Below are positions 1-8,428 of a stretch of 64,000 nucleotides of DNA, one piece after another; within the stretch, counting starts at the first letter, position 1; each line of letters opens with the position of its first letter. The stretch covers positions 124,001-188,000 of the forward strand of contig DHAE01000003.1 of NCBI GenBank assembly GCA_002397315.1. The letters are read 5' to 3'. A model generated the notes under the pieces. The model worked only from the letters and a program-made list of their open reading frames with translations, was not told the DNA's origin and ran no database searches. Both the position numbers and the translations under genes were made by a program. This DNA is from Comamonadaceae bacterium UBA4962 (GTDB lineage Bacteria; Pseudomonadota; Gammaproteobacteria; Burkholderiales; Burkholderiaceae_C).

Positions 1-686
1 GCCACGAACACCAGTTGCTGGCGCAGGAAGGCCAGGTCCGCATCGGTTTCCACATCCAACGGCGGCAGCAGCACGAGCTGGCCGATGGCTTCGCCGCGTG
101 GGCCGCGCAGCACGCGCCGGGCGGAGCCGGGCTGTGGCTCCCTCCCCGCGATGACGTTGCGCTGGCCGTCGATCAGGCCCAGGCGCTGTGAGAGCGCGTG
201 GCCCGACGGGTCGGGCGGCGAGGCGGTTCCGGCGGGCCGGCCCGGTGAGGCGACGTCGCTGGCAGGGGCACTGGCGGAAGGTGCCGGGCCGCCATCGCCG
301 GAAGCGGTGGCATCGCTGCTGCAGATGGTGGATGCGCCCGTGCCTTGCTGCACCGCGGACGGTCTGCCATCGGTACCCGCGCCCGGTTCATCGCGCTTGC
401 TGGGCGGCGTCGGGCCGAAGGTCGCCCGGGGCAGCTCCCCGGGCTTGTGCATCTGCCGCCAGAGTGCGGGCTGGGTGCGCAGCGTGTCCCAGCCGCCGTG
501 CAGCACGTAGACGCGCTCCAGCCGTCCCGCGAGCCAGTCGAGCCGGCCCAGTTCGATCTCGGCGATGTAAGGCCCCAGGCCCCGTTGCAGGCCCAGCCGC
601 GAGAACCCCATGAAGAGCGCCAGCAGCACGGCCAGCAGGATGCTGAGCGCGAGGAAGGCTTTGCTTTGTAGGGTGAGGCGGGGCAT
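1..686 (-). CDS. BaeS-like sensor histidine kinase, N-terminal part (runs off the window)
   Basis: The frame is open from an ATG at 686 to the left edge. Only about 228 residues are present, so the HAMP, dimerisation and ATPase domains lie outside and the kinase call rests on the sensor part. Residues 8-30 form one membrane helix. The following stretch (IAEIELGRLDWLAGRLE, then HGGWDTLR) resembles the periplasmic sensor of BaeS-type kinases. Residues about 85-160 are a Pro/Ala/Ser/Gly-rich low-complexity insert that splits this sensor domain; it then resumes with LGLIDGQRNVIAG and RGPRGEAIGQLVLLP. The gene starts 26 bases after the small secreted protein gene, so the two probably form one transcript. 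A response regulator would be expected to the left. Confidence 0.72.
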   Translation of the reverse strand, partial: MPRLTLQSKAFLALSILLAVLLALFMGFSRLGLQRGLGPYIAEIELGRLDWLAGRLERVYVLHGGWDTLRTQPALWRQMHKPGELPRATFGPTPPSKRDEPGAGTDGRPSAVQQGTGASTICSSDATASGDGGPAPSASAPASDVASPGRPAGTASPPDPSGHALSQRLGLIDGQRNVIAGREPQPGSARRVLRGPRGEAIGQLVLLPPLDVETDADLAFLRQQLVFV

Positions 687-712
687 CGGCGAACGGGGCG
701 GGCGGCGGTGGG

Positions 713-1087
713 TCAGCGGGCGGGCGGAGGGCCGCCGGCACCCGGCGGGCCGCCCGCGGGCAGGGCCACGAGGGAGCCGTTCATTGTGCGGCAAGTGCCC
801 GGCAGTGTCTGGCGGTCGGGCATGGTCAGCGTGACCGGCGCGCCTTCCGCCAGGCCCTGGCAGACCGTGTACGCCTCGCGCGGCAGCGGGGGCGGCTGGC
901 GGCCCTGGCGCTCGCCGGGGGCGGGCTGGGCGGTGGCCATGCCGGCGTAGAGCAGTGCCACCACGGCGAAGGCCGCGAGCGGCAGTTCGCATGCCGACGG
1001 TTCGGCCGGCGGGCGGCCGAGGCATGCCGTGGCCGCGGGGGAGCGGCCAGCGATAGGCAGGTCGTCGAAGCGGGGCGGCGGGGCCAT
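713..1087 (-). CDS. Small secreted protein upstream of the sensor kinase
   Basis: The 124-residue product has a hydrophobic segment at about residues 36-52 (LPLAAFAVVALLYAGMATAQ), which reads as an internal signal anchor or a late signal peptide ending at ATAQ. The mature part is Pro-rich and holds two cysteines (YTVCQGL and PGTCRTMNGSLV), which could form a disulfide in the periplasm. The ATG at 1087 is chosen over an upstream ATG at 1129 because AGGAGA lies five bases before it. I do not recognise a named family. Its position directly ahead of a two-component sensor suggests a periplasmic accessory or target protein of that system, but this is inference. Confidence 0.6.
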   Translation of the reverse strand: MAPPPRFDDLPIAGRSPAATACLGRPPAEPSACELPLAAFAVVALLYAGMATAQPAPGERQGRQPPPLPREAYTVCQGLAEGAPVTLTMPDRQTLPGTCRTMNGSLVALPAGGPPGAGGPPPAR

Positions 1088-1165
1088 GGTCTCTCCTGGA
1101 ACGTGCGATGGCCCGACTGTGCCGGCCAATCCAGGAGAAAAAATGCGCCCGGCCGCGCACCGCCG

Positions 1166-2521
1166 CTAGAGCGTGGCGACCTCCGGCGCCTTGGCGTGCG
1201 CCCGCGCGATGTCCTGCGTGGCGCGCAGGAAGCGGTCCACGTCGTCCGGGGTGTGGCAGTGCAGCGGCGATACGCGCACCGCGCCCGCGATGCCGAACGA
1301 GTCGAGCATGCGGCGCGAGTAGATGCTCGCGATGCTGCGCTCGTAGACGGTGATTCCGCGCTGCGCGTACTCGCGCACGGCATCGGTGCACTCCAGATGG
1401 TCGAAGCCGATGGCGATGATGAGGTCGCGCCGCACGAGGTCGTCGTGGTCGAGGAACACCTGCACGCCCGGCTGCGCCCGCAGCCCCGGAGGGCCGCCGT
1501 CGCCGCCGCCCGCGAGCAGGCGCCGCAGCAGGGCCCGCTCGTGCAGTTCGATGCTCTCGATACCGGCCGCGAAGCGTTCGCGCCGCGGTGCATCGGCGGC
1601 CACCCCGCCGCCCTGGGGATGGGTGCCGATCCAGCACACGTAGTCCACGATCTCGGTCATCACCGCGAACTGCCAGGGCGAGGTGCTGCCCAGATCCCAG
1701 TAGCCCGCGGGCTTTCCGGAAAGCTTGTGGTGCGGTAGCGCGGCCGCCCGGTCGGAGAGCCAGGCGAAGCCCGAGCCGCGGCAGCCGAAGAACTTGTAGG
1801 GCGCGATGTTGATGCCGTCCACCGGCGCGGCCTGCAGGTCGATCAGGCCGTGCGGCGCGTGCTGCACGGCATCCACGAGGATGTACAGATCGGGCCGGAT
1901 GGCGCGCGCGGCACGCACGATGGCGGGCAGATCGAGCTTGGCGCCCGAGATGTTGGAGGCGTGGATCACGTTCAGCACGCAGGTGCCTTCGTCGATCAGC
2001 CGCGCGATCGCTTCCACGTCCACCCCGCCCGTGGCGGGATTGCTCGGCGCCACGCGCAGTTCGCGCCCGGTCTGGCGGGCGTAGCGCTCCATGGCGTCGT
2101 AGGCGGAGGGGTGCTCCAGCACGGTGGTCACCATGTTGGTGCCCGGCACGTTCTCGGCCACGGCGCGCACCATGTCGAACATCGCGCCGGAGGCGGTGAG
2201 CGCGGCGTACGCGCTGCCGCCGCGGGCGTTCAGCAGCATGCGCAGGTCGTCCGCGCCGCGCGCCTGCACGTCCTGCAGCTCGCGCGCCGTGTCGTGGATG
2301 CGCTCGGTGTTGTCGGGCACCGCATCCACCTGGGCGAAGCGCTCCACCGCGGCGCGCAGGCGCAGCGAGCCCCCGGCGTTGTCGAAGTAGAGCCGCTCGC
2401 GGCCATGGTGGTCGTGGTCCACGTGCAGGAAGCGCCCGCGCACCTCGGCCATCAGCGCGGGCGGGAACAGCAGGCCCTGCGGGTAGGCGGCACCCGCGCC
2501 ATGAAGGGGGGCCGCGCTCAT
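1166..2521 (-). CDS. Class V aminotransferase (cysteine desulfurase-like, PLP enzyme)
   Basis: This 451-residue protein has the fold-type I PLP layout. It begins YFDNAGGSL near residue 46 and has VDAVQHAPHG around 216-225, with D217 to pair with the cofactor pyridine. The Schiff-base lysine is K243 in APYKFFGCRGSG. The family includes SufS/IscS-like desulfurases and related lyases; I see no clear desulfurase-specific cysteine loop, so the substrate is open. The start codon overlaps the stop of the upstream binding-protein gene (ATGA), which implies translational coupling. The enzyme therefore probably acts on the amino acid captured by that receptor. An apparent longer frame running upstream is only a shadow of the receptor gene. 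Confidence 0.85.
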   Translation of the reverse strand: MSAAPLHGAGAAYPQGLLFPPALMAEVRGRFLHVDHDHHGRERLYFDNAGGSLRLRAAVERFAQVDAVPDNTERIHDTARELQDVQARGADDLRMLLNARGGSAYAALTASGAMFDMVRAVAENVPGTNMVTTVLEHPSAYDAMERYARQTGRELRVAPSNPATGGVDVEAIARLIDEGTCVLNVIHASNISGAKLDLPAIVRAARAIRPDLYILVDAVQHAPHGLIDLQAAPVDGINIAPYKFFGCRGSGFAWLSDRAAALPHHKLSGKPAGYWDLGSTSPWQFAVMTEIVDYVCWIGTHPQGGGVAADAPRRERFAAGIESIELHERALLRRLLAGGGDGGPPGLRAQPGVQVFLDHDDLVRRDLIIAIGFDHLECTDAVREYAQRGITVYERSIASIYSRRMLDSFGIAGAVRVSPLHCHTPDDVDRFLRATQDIARAHAKAPEVATL

Positions 2522-3438
2522 TGCACGCCCTTGCTGTTGGGGTTGCGGTAGGCCTCGCGCACGGCCTCGGTCATCGGGAAGTTCAGGTTCACGTTGCTCG
2601 GCGGGATCGGCTGCGTGAACCACCGTGCGTAGAGCTTTTCCATTTCGCCCGACTTCATGAGCTGGGTCACGGCCTGGTCCACCACGGCCTGGAAGGCCGG
2701 ATCGTTCTTGCGCAGCATGATGCCGTAGGGTTCCTGGCGCAGCACCACGTCCTTCAGGATGCGGTAGTCGCCCGGATTGGGCGCGGTGGCGATCAGGCCG
2801 GCGAGCTGCACGTCGTCGAGCACGTAGGCCTGCGCCCGGCCGTTGGCGAGCAGCAGGAACGCGTCGGCCGTGTCCTTGCCGGAAACCTCCTGCACGTCCA
2901 TCTTCTCGGAGCGGCGCAGGCCGCGCAGCAGCTGCATCGAGGTGCTGCCGGCCACGGTGGCCACGGTCTTGCCGCCCAGGTCGGCGAGCGACTGGATGCC
3001 GGAATCCTTCTTCACCGCGACGGTGATGTTGGTCACGAAATGGCTGGGCGCGAACGCCACCTGCTGCTGGCGGGCCACCGAGTTCGTGGTGGTGGCGCAG
3101 TCGAGGTCCACGGTGCCGTTCTGCATCAGCGGGATGCGGTTGGTGGAGTTGAGCAGCATGTACTGCACGCGCAGCGCGGGCAGGCCCAGCTTGGCCTTCA
3201 CCGCGTCCACGATCTTCAGGCAGATGTCGTTGGAGAAGCCCACCGGCTCGCCGCTGCCCGTCGGCTTGTACGAAAACGGAATGGAGCTGTCGCGGTTGCC
3301 GATCACGATGGTGCCGCTGTCCTGGATCTTGCGCAGCGTGTCGATCTCCTGGGCGGAGGCAGGCACTGTCATGAGCAGGGCCGCGAAGGCGGCGCACAGC
3401 GCGGGCAGCGCGGGAAGGGTCGGTCGGCGGATGGTCAT
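2518..3438 (-). CDS. Polar amino acid ABC transporter substrate-binding protein
   Basis: A 306-residue periplasmic receptor of the glutamate/aspartate (SBP_bac_3) family. It has a signal peptide ending ASA-QE near residue 30, then GTIVIGNRDSSIPFSY, the ligand-site entry typical of the family, and VGFSNDICLKIVDAV. The later hinge segments VDLDCATTTN and VAVKKDSGIQSLADLGGKTV also fit. The ATG at 3438 is preceded by AGGAGA, so upstream in-frame starts are rejected. No permease or ATPase gene accompanies it. The next gene is a PLP enzyme overlapping by four bases, and a LysR gene diverges 182 bases away. It probably supplies an amino acid to the coupled enzyme or to a permease encoded elsewhere. 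Confidence 0.88.
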   Translation of the reverse strand: MTIRRPTLPALPALCAAFAALLMTVPASAQEIDTLRKIQDSGTIVIGNRDSSIPFSYKPTGSGEPVGFSNDICLKIVDAVKAKLGLPALRVQYMLLNSTNRIPLMQNGTVDLDCATTTNSVARQQQVAFAPSHFVTNITVAVKKDSGIQSLADLGGKTVATVAGSTSMQLLRGLRRSEKMDVQEVSGKDTADAFLLLANGRAQAYVLDDVQLAGLIATAPNPGDYRILKDVVLRQEPYGIMLRKNDPAFQAVVDQAVTQLMKSGEMEKLYARWFTQPIPPSNVNLNFPMTEAVREAYRNPNSKGVQ

Positions 3439-3517
3439 CGGGGGTCTCCTGGGAATCACGGGGCCGGGCGGTGCCTGGGCTGGATGCATTCTGGAATGCC
3501 ACGACGCTTGGGAAAAA

Positions 3518-3540
3518 GCGATTTTTTGTGCTCGAATCGC
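3518..3540. promoter_or_regulatory. Candidate LysR operator, GCGATT-N11-AATCGC
   Basis: Perfect six-base inverted repeats (3518-3523 and 3535-3540) flank eleven bases and contain the ATT-N11-AAT form typical of LysR-type regulator sites. The site sits about 80 bases from both divergent start codons (3438 and 3621). A second inverted repeat, GCATTC-TG-GAATGC, lies at 3486-3499, closer to the binding-protein gene, and could be a second contact region. Confidence 0.55.
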
Positions 3541-3620
3541 ATGAAAAAAATCGATGATCAATGCGGCGCTCAATGAGCGTGTGCACCACGCACGCACTCC
3601 GTCGTGAAGAGGCCTTTCCC

Positions 3621-4541
3621 ATGATGACTTTCAAGCAACTCGAAGCGCTCTACTGGATCGTGCAGCTCGGCGGCTTCGGGCCCGCGGCGCACAAGCTGCA
3701 CACCACCCAGTCGGCCGTGTCCAAGCGCATCCAGGAGCTGGAGCAGCTCTTCGATACACCGCTCTTCGACCGCAGCCTGCGCACGGCGCGGCTCACGGAA
3801 AAGGGCGAAGAGATGTTCGTCATCGCGCGCAAGCTGCTGGAGCAGCGCGATGCGGCCGTGGAGCAGTTCGGCAAGCCCGGCGTGATCGAGCGCCGGCTGC
3901 GCCTGGGCGTGACGGAACTCACCGCCATGACCTGGCTGCCGCGGCTCGTGGCCCAGGTGCGTGCCCACTACCCGAAAGTGATCCTGGAGCCCGACGTGGA
4001 CGGCAGCCTGCCGCTGCGCGACAAGCTTCTGGCCGACGAACTCGACCTGGCGATCCTGCCCGACGCGTTCGACGATGCGCGCCTCGTCGCCACCCGCGTG
4101 GGCCGCGTGGAGAGCGCCTGGATGGGCAAGCCCGGCCTCGTGCGCGGCACGGGGCGGGGGCCGGTGCGCCTGCACGAACTCGCGCGCCACCGCATGCTGG
4201 TGCAGGGCAGCAGCTCCGGCACGGGGCGCATCTACGACGCCTGGATGGCCGAGCGCGGCGTGGAGCCCGCCGATTCGATCGTGGTGAGCAACCTCGTGGC
4301 GCTGACGGGGCTCGCCGTCTCCGGCCTGGGCGTGGCCTACCTACCGCGCGATTGCCTGGCGCCGCTGGTCGCGGCCGGCATGCTCGAAGTCCTGCAGGTC
4401 GATCCCGCCCTGCCGCCCGTGCCCTACGCAGCGCTGCACAAGGGCGGCCAGCGCAGCGCGCTGGTGGCCTCGATCGTCATGCTCGCCCAGTCCTGCTGCG
4501 ATTTCTCGCGCGTGTTCCAGACAGGCGGCGAGGTCACCTGA
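3621..4541 (+). CDS. LysR family transcriptional regulator, divergent from the amino acid receptor operon
   Basis: The 306-residue protein starts with a standard winged helix-turn-helix (FKQLEALYWIVQLGGFG, then HTTQSAVSKRIQELEQ at about residues 31-46). A type 2 periplasmic-like effector domain follows from residue 90. Two ATGs are adjacent (3621 and 3624); the first is used. Longer in-frame starts upstream would overlap the operator region and add non-conserved sequence. Divergence from the binding-protein/aminotransferase pair, with a T-N11-A site between them, makes it the likely regulator of that pair and of itself. Confidence 0.9.
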   Translation: MMTFKQLEALYWIVQLGGFGPAAHKLHTTQSAVSKRIQELEQLFDTPLFDRSLRTARLTEKGEEMFVIARKLLEQRDAAVEQFGKPGVIERRLRLGVTELTAMTWLPRLVAQVRAHYPKVILEPDVDGSLPLRDKLLADELDLAILPDAFDDARLVATRVGRVESAWMGKPGLVRGTGRGPVRLHELARHRMLVQGSSSGTGRIYDAWMAERGVEPADSIVVSNLVALTGLAVSGLGVAYLPRDCLAPLVAAGMLEVLQVDPALPPVPYAALHKGGQRSALVASIVMLAQSCCDFSRVFQTGGEVT

Positions 4542-4588
4542 CCCGGCTCACGCGACGCGGGCACGGCCTGCGCCCACCAGCCAGGGGC

Positions 4589-5644
4589 TCAGTGCGCCGC
4601 GGCCTCGCGGGCCTGCCGGATCCAGCCGTCGAACGCGGCCTGGTGCGCGCGGATCCAGCCGTCCACGTGGCGATCGATGTCGGCCTGCCGGGCCTGGCCA
4701 TTGCGCATCGCGAGGTTCTGCGCGTTGATGTCGGCCACCGGCAGCTGCATCACTTCGAACAGTTTCGCCGCGGCCGGGTTCTTGTCGGCGAAAGCCTTGT
4801 TCGCCACGATCTTCTGCACGTTCGGAATGAAGCCGTAGTTTTTGCCGTCCGGCAGCCGCGTGTCGATGCCGGCCTGTTCGCCCGGCAGCGAGGAACGCGG
4901 CACCTGCAGCCACACCACGTCCCGGCCGGGGCGCAGCACGCCGCTCACCCAATAGGGCGTCCAGGTGTAGTAGAGGATGGGCTTGCCCTGCTTGTAGCGC
5001 GCGATGGTGTCCGCCATCAGGGCCGCATAGCTGCCCTGCACGTGCGCCACCGTGCCCGAAAGCCCGAAATCCTTCAGTTGGTGGTCGATCACTCCCTCGC
5101 AGCCCCACCCCGGGTTGCAGCCCGTGAGGTCGGCGCGGCCGTCGCCGTTGGCGTCGAACAGCGCGGCGAGCTTCGGGTCCTTCAACTGGTCGAGGTGCGT
5201 GATCTTGTACTGCTCGGCGGTCTTGCGGTCGATCAGGTAGCCCTGCACCGCATTGGGCGAGTAGGCGCCCTTGCGCCAGAGCTTGGCGTCGCCGCCCGCG
5301 TTCTTGTAGAAATCGGCGTGCAGCGGATCCCAGTGGTCGGCCATGAAGGTGGCATCGCCGTTGGCGATCGCCACGTGGGCCGTGGCGTATTCGATCTCCT
5401 TGACGGGTTGGGTGTCGTAGCCGAGCTTCTGCAGCGCGCGCGCCACGAGCAGGGTCTGGAAGGTCTCCTCGGCGTTGGAGCTCTGCAGCGGCTGCACCCG
5501 AATGCCCTTGCCGGGCAGCGCGGAAGCATCACCGGCAGAAGGCGCGGCCAGGGCAGGGGCCAGCGACAGCGTGCCCGCCAGGATGCAGGCAGCGGCAGCG
5601 GCGCGGCGGGTAAGGGGCCCGACGGATCGGAAGCGGAAAGGCAT
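4589..5644 (-). CDS. proX: Glycine betaine/proline betaine ABC transporter, periplasmic binding protein
   Basis: The 351-residue product has a signal peptide ending near residue 33 (LSLAPALA-AP). The tryptophans that cage the trimethylammonium group in ProX are present: W105 in MADHWDPLH, W180 in NPGWGCEG, and W228/W232 in YYTWTPYWVSG. This points to glycine betaine or proline betaine rather than choline as ligand, and the protein aligns throughout with enterobacterial ProX. AGGAGA precedes the ATG at 5644. It is the last gene of proV-proW-proX, 46 bases after proW, and ends convergently with the LysR gene. The importer gives protection against high osmolarity. Confidence 0.93.
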   Translation of the reverse strand: MPFRFRSVGPLTRRAAAAACILAGTLSLAPALAAPSAGDASALPGKGIRVQPLQSSNAEETFQTLLVARALQKLGYDTQPVKEIEYATAHVAIANGDATFMADHWDPLHADFYKNAGGDAKLWRKGAYSPNAVQGYLIDRKTAEQYKITHLDQLKDPKLAALFDANGDGRADLTGCNPGWGCEGVIDHQLKDFGLSGTVAHVQGSYAALMADTIARYKQGKPILYYTWTPYWVSGVLRPGRDVVWLQVPRSSLPGEQAGIDTRLPDGKNYGFIPNVQKIVANKAFADKNPAAAKLFEVMQLPVADINAQNLAMRNGQARQADIDRHVDGWIRAHQAAFDGWIRQAREAAAH

Positions 5645-5690
5645 GGGTTTTCTCCTGGAATGCAAACGGACTGGATGGGGGCGCGGGCTT

Positions 5691-7094
5691 TCAGCGGGCG
5701 GCGCCCGCCAGGGAAGGTCCATCCTCGGTATCGGAGCGGTCCGCCGCCAGGGGTGCCGCTTCCTTCACACGGGCGAGGGTCGCGACAGGGGCCGCACCGG
5801 GCTCGGCAGGCGCATCCGCCGTGCGCCGCCGCAGCGCCGCCGCCACCAGGCCCACCGGGCCCGTCTGCCACCAGTGCCGTGATCCGCGCTTCGGCTGGCC
5901 GAGCGCCTGGGTGATACGGTCCAGCGTGATCGCGAGCAGCACGATGCCCAGGCCGCCCACGGTGGCCAGGCCCATGTCCAGCCGGCCGATGCCGCGCAGC
6001 ACCATCTGGCCCAGGCCGCCCACGGCGATCATCGAGGCGATCACCACCATCGACAGCGACAGCATCAGCGCCTGGTTGACGCCGGCCATGATCGAGGGCA
6101 GCGCGAGCGGCAGCTGTACCTTCCAGAGCATCTGGACCGGGGAGGCGCCATAGGCCCGGGCCGCCTCCACCAGATCGGGCCGCACCTGCCGCAACCCGAG
6201 GTTGGTGAGGCGCACCAGCGGCGGCAGCGCGAACACGATCGTCACCACCACGCCCGGCACGTTGCCGATGCCGAACAGCATCACCACGGGCACCAGGTAG
6301 ACGAAGGCGGGCGTGGTCTGCATCGCGTCGAGCGCCGGCCGCAGCAGGCGCTGCGCGCGGTCGCTGCTGGCCAGCAGGATCCCTAGCGGCAGCCCCAGCA
6401 CCAGGCAGAAGGCCAATGAGGTGAGCACCAGCGACAGCGTCACCATCGCCTCCTGCCAGATGCCCAGCATCGCCACCAGCAGCAGCGAGACCACGGCCCC
6501 CAGCGCCAGCGCACGGCCGGCGAACTGCCAGGCCAGCAGGCCCACCACGGCGACCATGCCCAGCGTGGGCAGGCCGGTGAGCAGCGCATGCACGCCGCCG
6601 AGCGTGGCGTCCACCGGCGCGCGCACGGCCTGGAACGCCGGCCGGAAATGGTCAACCGTCCAGGTCAGGCCCTGGTTGATCCAGTGCTCCACGGGCAGCG
6701 ATCCGTCCCAGAGCTGGGACAGGTGCAGGCCGCCCGCCGCCTGCGACGGATCGGCCGCGCCGGCCAGCGCATCGTGCGGCAGCGAAGAGGAAGAGGCAGC
6801 CGCACCGGAGGCCGCGTCGGGGGAGGCGTTCAGCCAGTCGGCGCCTGCGGCGTCGTTTCCGGTGGCCGAGGTCGCGGCCCACGGGTCCGCGGCTGGAGCG
6901 GCTTGCGCCATGTCCGCTGCCTGCGGTGTGCCCGCGGGGGCCACGTCGGCGGGGCCATCGCCCGCGGCGGCCCAGGGGTTGGTGTCCGGCGCCGGGGCGG
7001 GCAGGGGGGCGGCCTGCGCGATCGGCGTGGCCTGCAGGGGAAGGTCGCCGCCGGTGGCGGCTTGGGGCGCGGAATGCGTGGCGGTGGCGTTCAT
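5691..7094 (-). CDS. proW: Glycine betaine/proline betaine ABC transporter permease
   Basis: This 467-residue inner-membrane permease carries the signature segments of ProW: DAMQTTPAFVYLVPVVMLFG, GIGNVPGVVVTIVFALPPL, and the EAA loop EAARAYGASPVQMLWKVQLP. The first 140 residues are a soluble Ala/Pro-rich tail with NPWAAA, DPWAAT and GADWL motifs. Enterobacterial ProW has a shorter tail with similar NPW and ADWL elements, so the tail is an enlarged family feature, not a fusion. The C-terminal tail of about 50 residues is also longer than usual. Its start overlaps the proV stop by four bases (ATGA). Confidence 0.93.
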   Translation of the reverse strand: MNATATHSAPQAATGGDLPLQATPIAQAAPLPAPAPDTNPWAAAGDGPADVAPAGTPQAADMAQAAPAADPWAATSATGNDAAGADWLNASPDAASGAAASSSSLPHDALAGAADPSQAAGGLHLSQLWDGSLPVEHWINQGLTWTVDHFRPAFQAVRAPVDATLGGVHALLTGLPTLGMVAVVGLLAWQFAGRALALGAVVSLLLVAMLGIWQEAMVTLSLVLTSLAFCLVLGLPLGILLASSDRAQRLLRPALDAMQTTPAFVYLVPVVMLFGIGNVPGVVVTIVFALPPLVRLTNLGLRQVRPDLVEAARAYGASPVQMLWKVQLPLALPSIMAGVNQALMLSLSMVVIASMIAVGGLGQMVLRGIGRLDMGLATVGGLGIVLLAITLDRITQALGQPKRGSRHWWQTGPVGLVAAALRRRTADAPAEPGAAPVATLARVKEAAPLAADRSDTEDGPSLAGAAR

Positions 7095-8359
7095 GCGAGG
7101 CTCCTGGCGGTGTCGGAATCGGCGGTGGCGAGGGCTTGCGCTGGCGCGCTGGGCGGCAGGGGCGGGGTATCGCGGTCCAGGAAGCGCAGCAGCGCCGTCT
7201 TGCTGACCACGCCCCGGAAGCGGCCGTCGGCCTCCACCACCGGCAGCGCGCAGGGCGCCTGGGCGACCTGGCCGAACAGATCCGCGACGGGCGCGTCGGC
7301 GGGCACCGTGCTCACCTCCGGAATGAAGGCGTGCTGCAGTCCCAGCGGGCCCGAATGACCGTGCAGCGCGGCGCGCAGAGAGTCGGCCGACACGGTGCCC
7401 AGGTAGCGCTGCGACGGCGTGACCACGTAGGCGAAGTTGTCGTCGTGCCCTTCGATGAGCTGCAGCGCGGGGCGGCAGCCGCGGTCGGTGTGCTCGCGCA
7501 CCACGGTCAGCCGCTTGCGCGCGATGTCGCCGGCCTTGAACACGGCCGCCGCATCCACCCCGCGCACGAAACTGCGCACATAGTCGTTCGCCGGGTTGCG
7601 CAGGATGTCGTCGGGCGTGCCCACCTGCACCACGTGGCCGTCCTTCATGATCGCGATGCGGTCGCCGATGCGCATCGCCTCGTCCAGATCGTGCGAGATG
7701 AAGACGATGGTGCGCCGGCGGATCTGCTGCAGCCGCAGCAGTTCGCTCTGCATCTCCGTGCGGATGATCGGGTCCAGCGCCGAGAATGCCTCGTCCATCA
7801 GCAGGATGGATGGATCGGAGGCGAGCGCGCGCGCCAGGCCCACGCGCTGCTGCATGCCGCCCGAGAGCTCGTCGGGATAGCTCTGCGCCCAGCCGGCCAG
7901 GCCCACCTGCTCCAGCGCGGCGGCGGCCTGCCGCTGGCGCTCGGCGCGGTCCACGCCGGCCAGTTCCAGGCCGAAGGCGGTGTTGTCCAGCACCGTCATG
8001 TGCGGCATCAGCGCGAACGACTGGAACACCATGCTGATGTCCTTGCGGCGCAGCGCGCGCAGCGCCCGGTCGGACAGCCCGTTGATGTCGGTGCCTTCGA
8101 CCAGGATGCGGCCGGCGGTGGGCTCGATGAGGCGGTTGAGCATGCGCACCAGCGTCGACTTGCCGGAGCCCGAGAGCCCCATCACGACGAAGATCTCGCC
8201 GGCCTCGATGGTGAAGGTGGCGTCGAAGACGCCGATGGACTGGCCGGTGCGCGCCAGGATCTCCTGCTTGCTGCAGCCCTGGCGCACGAGCGCGAGCGCA
8301 TCCTCCGGCGCGTCGCCGAATACCTTGAATACATGGTCGATGGTGATCTGTTTGGCCAC
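7091..8359 (-). CDS. proV: Glycine betaine/proline betaine ABC transporter ATPase
   Basis: A 422-residue ATPase with Walker A GLSGSGKST, signature LSGGMQQRVGLARAL and Walker B ILLMDEAFSALDP. Two CBS domains follow in the C-terminal third, which in ProV/OpuA proteins sense ionic strength. The chosen start is GTG at 8359 (VAKQITIDHVFKVFG), which matches the family N-terminus and has GGAGGA eight bases upstream. Further in-frame codons upstream encode Arg/Pro-rich shadow sequence. It is the first gene of the proVWX operon, behind a 538-base leader region. Confidence 0.93.
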   Translation of the reverse strand: MAKQITIDHVFKVFGDAPEDALALVRQGCSKQEILARTGQSIGVFDATFTIEAGEIFVVMGLSGSGKSTLVRMLNRLIEPTAGRILVEGTDINGLSDRALRALRRKDISMVFQSFALMPHMTVLDNTAFGLELAGVDRAERQRQAAAALEQVGLAGWAQSYPDELSGGMQQRVGLARALASDPSILLMDEAFSALDPIIRTEMQSELLRLQQIRRRTIVFISHDLDEAMRIGDRIAIMKDGHVVQVGTPDDILRNPANDYVRSFVRGVDAAAVFKAGDIARKRLTVVREHTDRGCRPALQLIEGHDDNFAYVVTPSQRYLGTVSADSLRAALHGHSGPLGLQHAFIPEVSTVPADAPVADLFGQVAQAPCALPVVEADGRFRGVVSKTALLRFLDRDTPPLPPSAPAQALATADSDTARSLA

Positions 8360-8413
8360 GTCGTGGGTCCTCCCTCGGTCGGAACGGGTTGAACGAACAC
8401 GCCCGGACGGACG

Positions 8414-8428
8414 CCCTGCCTGGCAGGG
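8414..8428. promoter_or_regulatory. Palindrome CCCTGCC-T-GGCAGGG in the proV leader
   Basis: Perfect seven-base arms around one central base, 55 bases upstream of the proV GTG. Its core CCTGC-N3-GCAGG is shared with the palindrome at 8765-8779. It could be an operator, or a small hairpin in the leader RNA, although a one-base loop makes a hairpin less likely. Confidence 0.4.

Noticed and set aside
1166..3634. A single 822-codon minus-strand frame spanning aminotransferase and binding-protein region
   Set aside because: Only its last 451 codons make sense. The upstream part is an Arg/Pro-rich shadow of the binding-protein gene in another frame, which has its own signal peptide and start.
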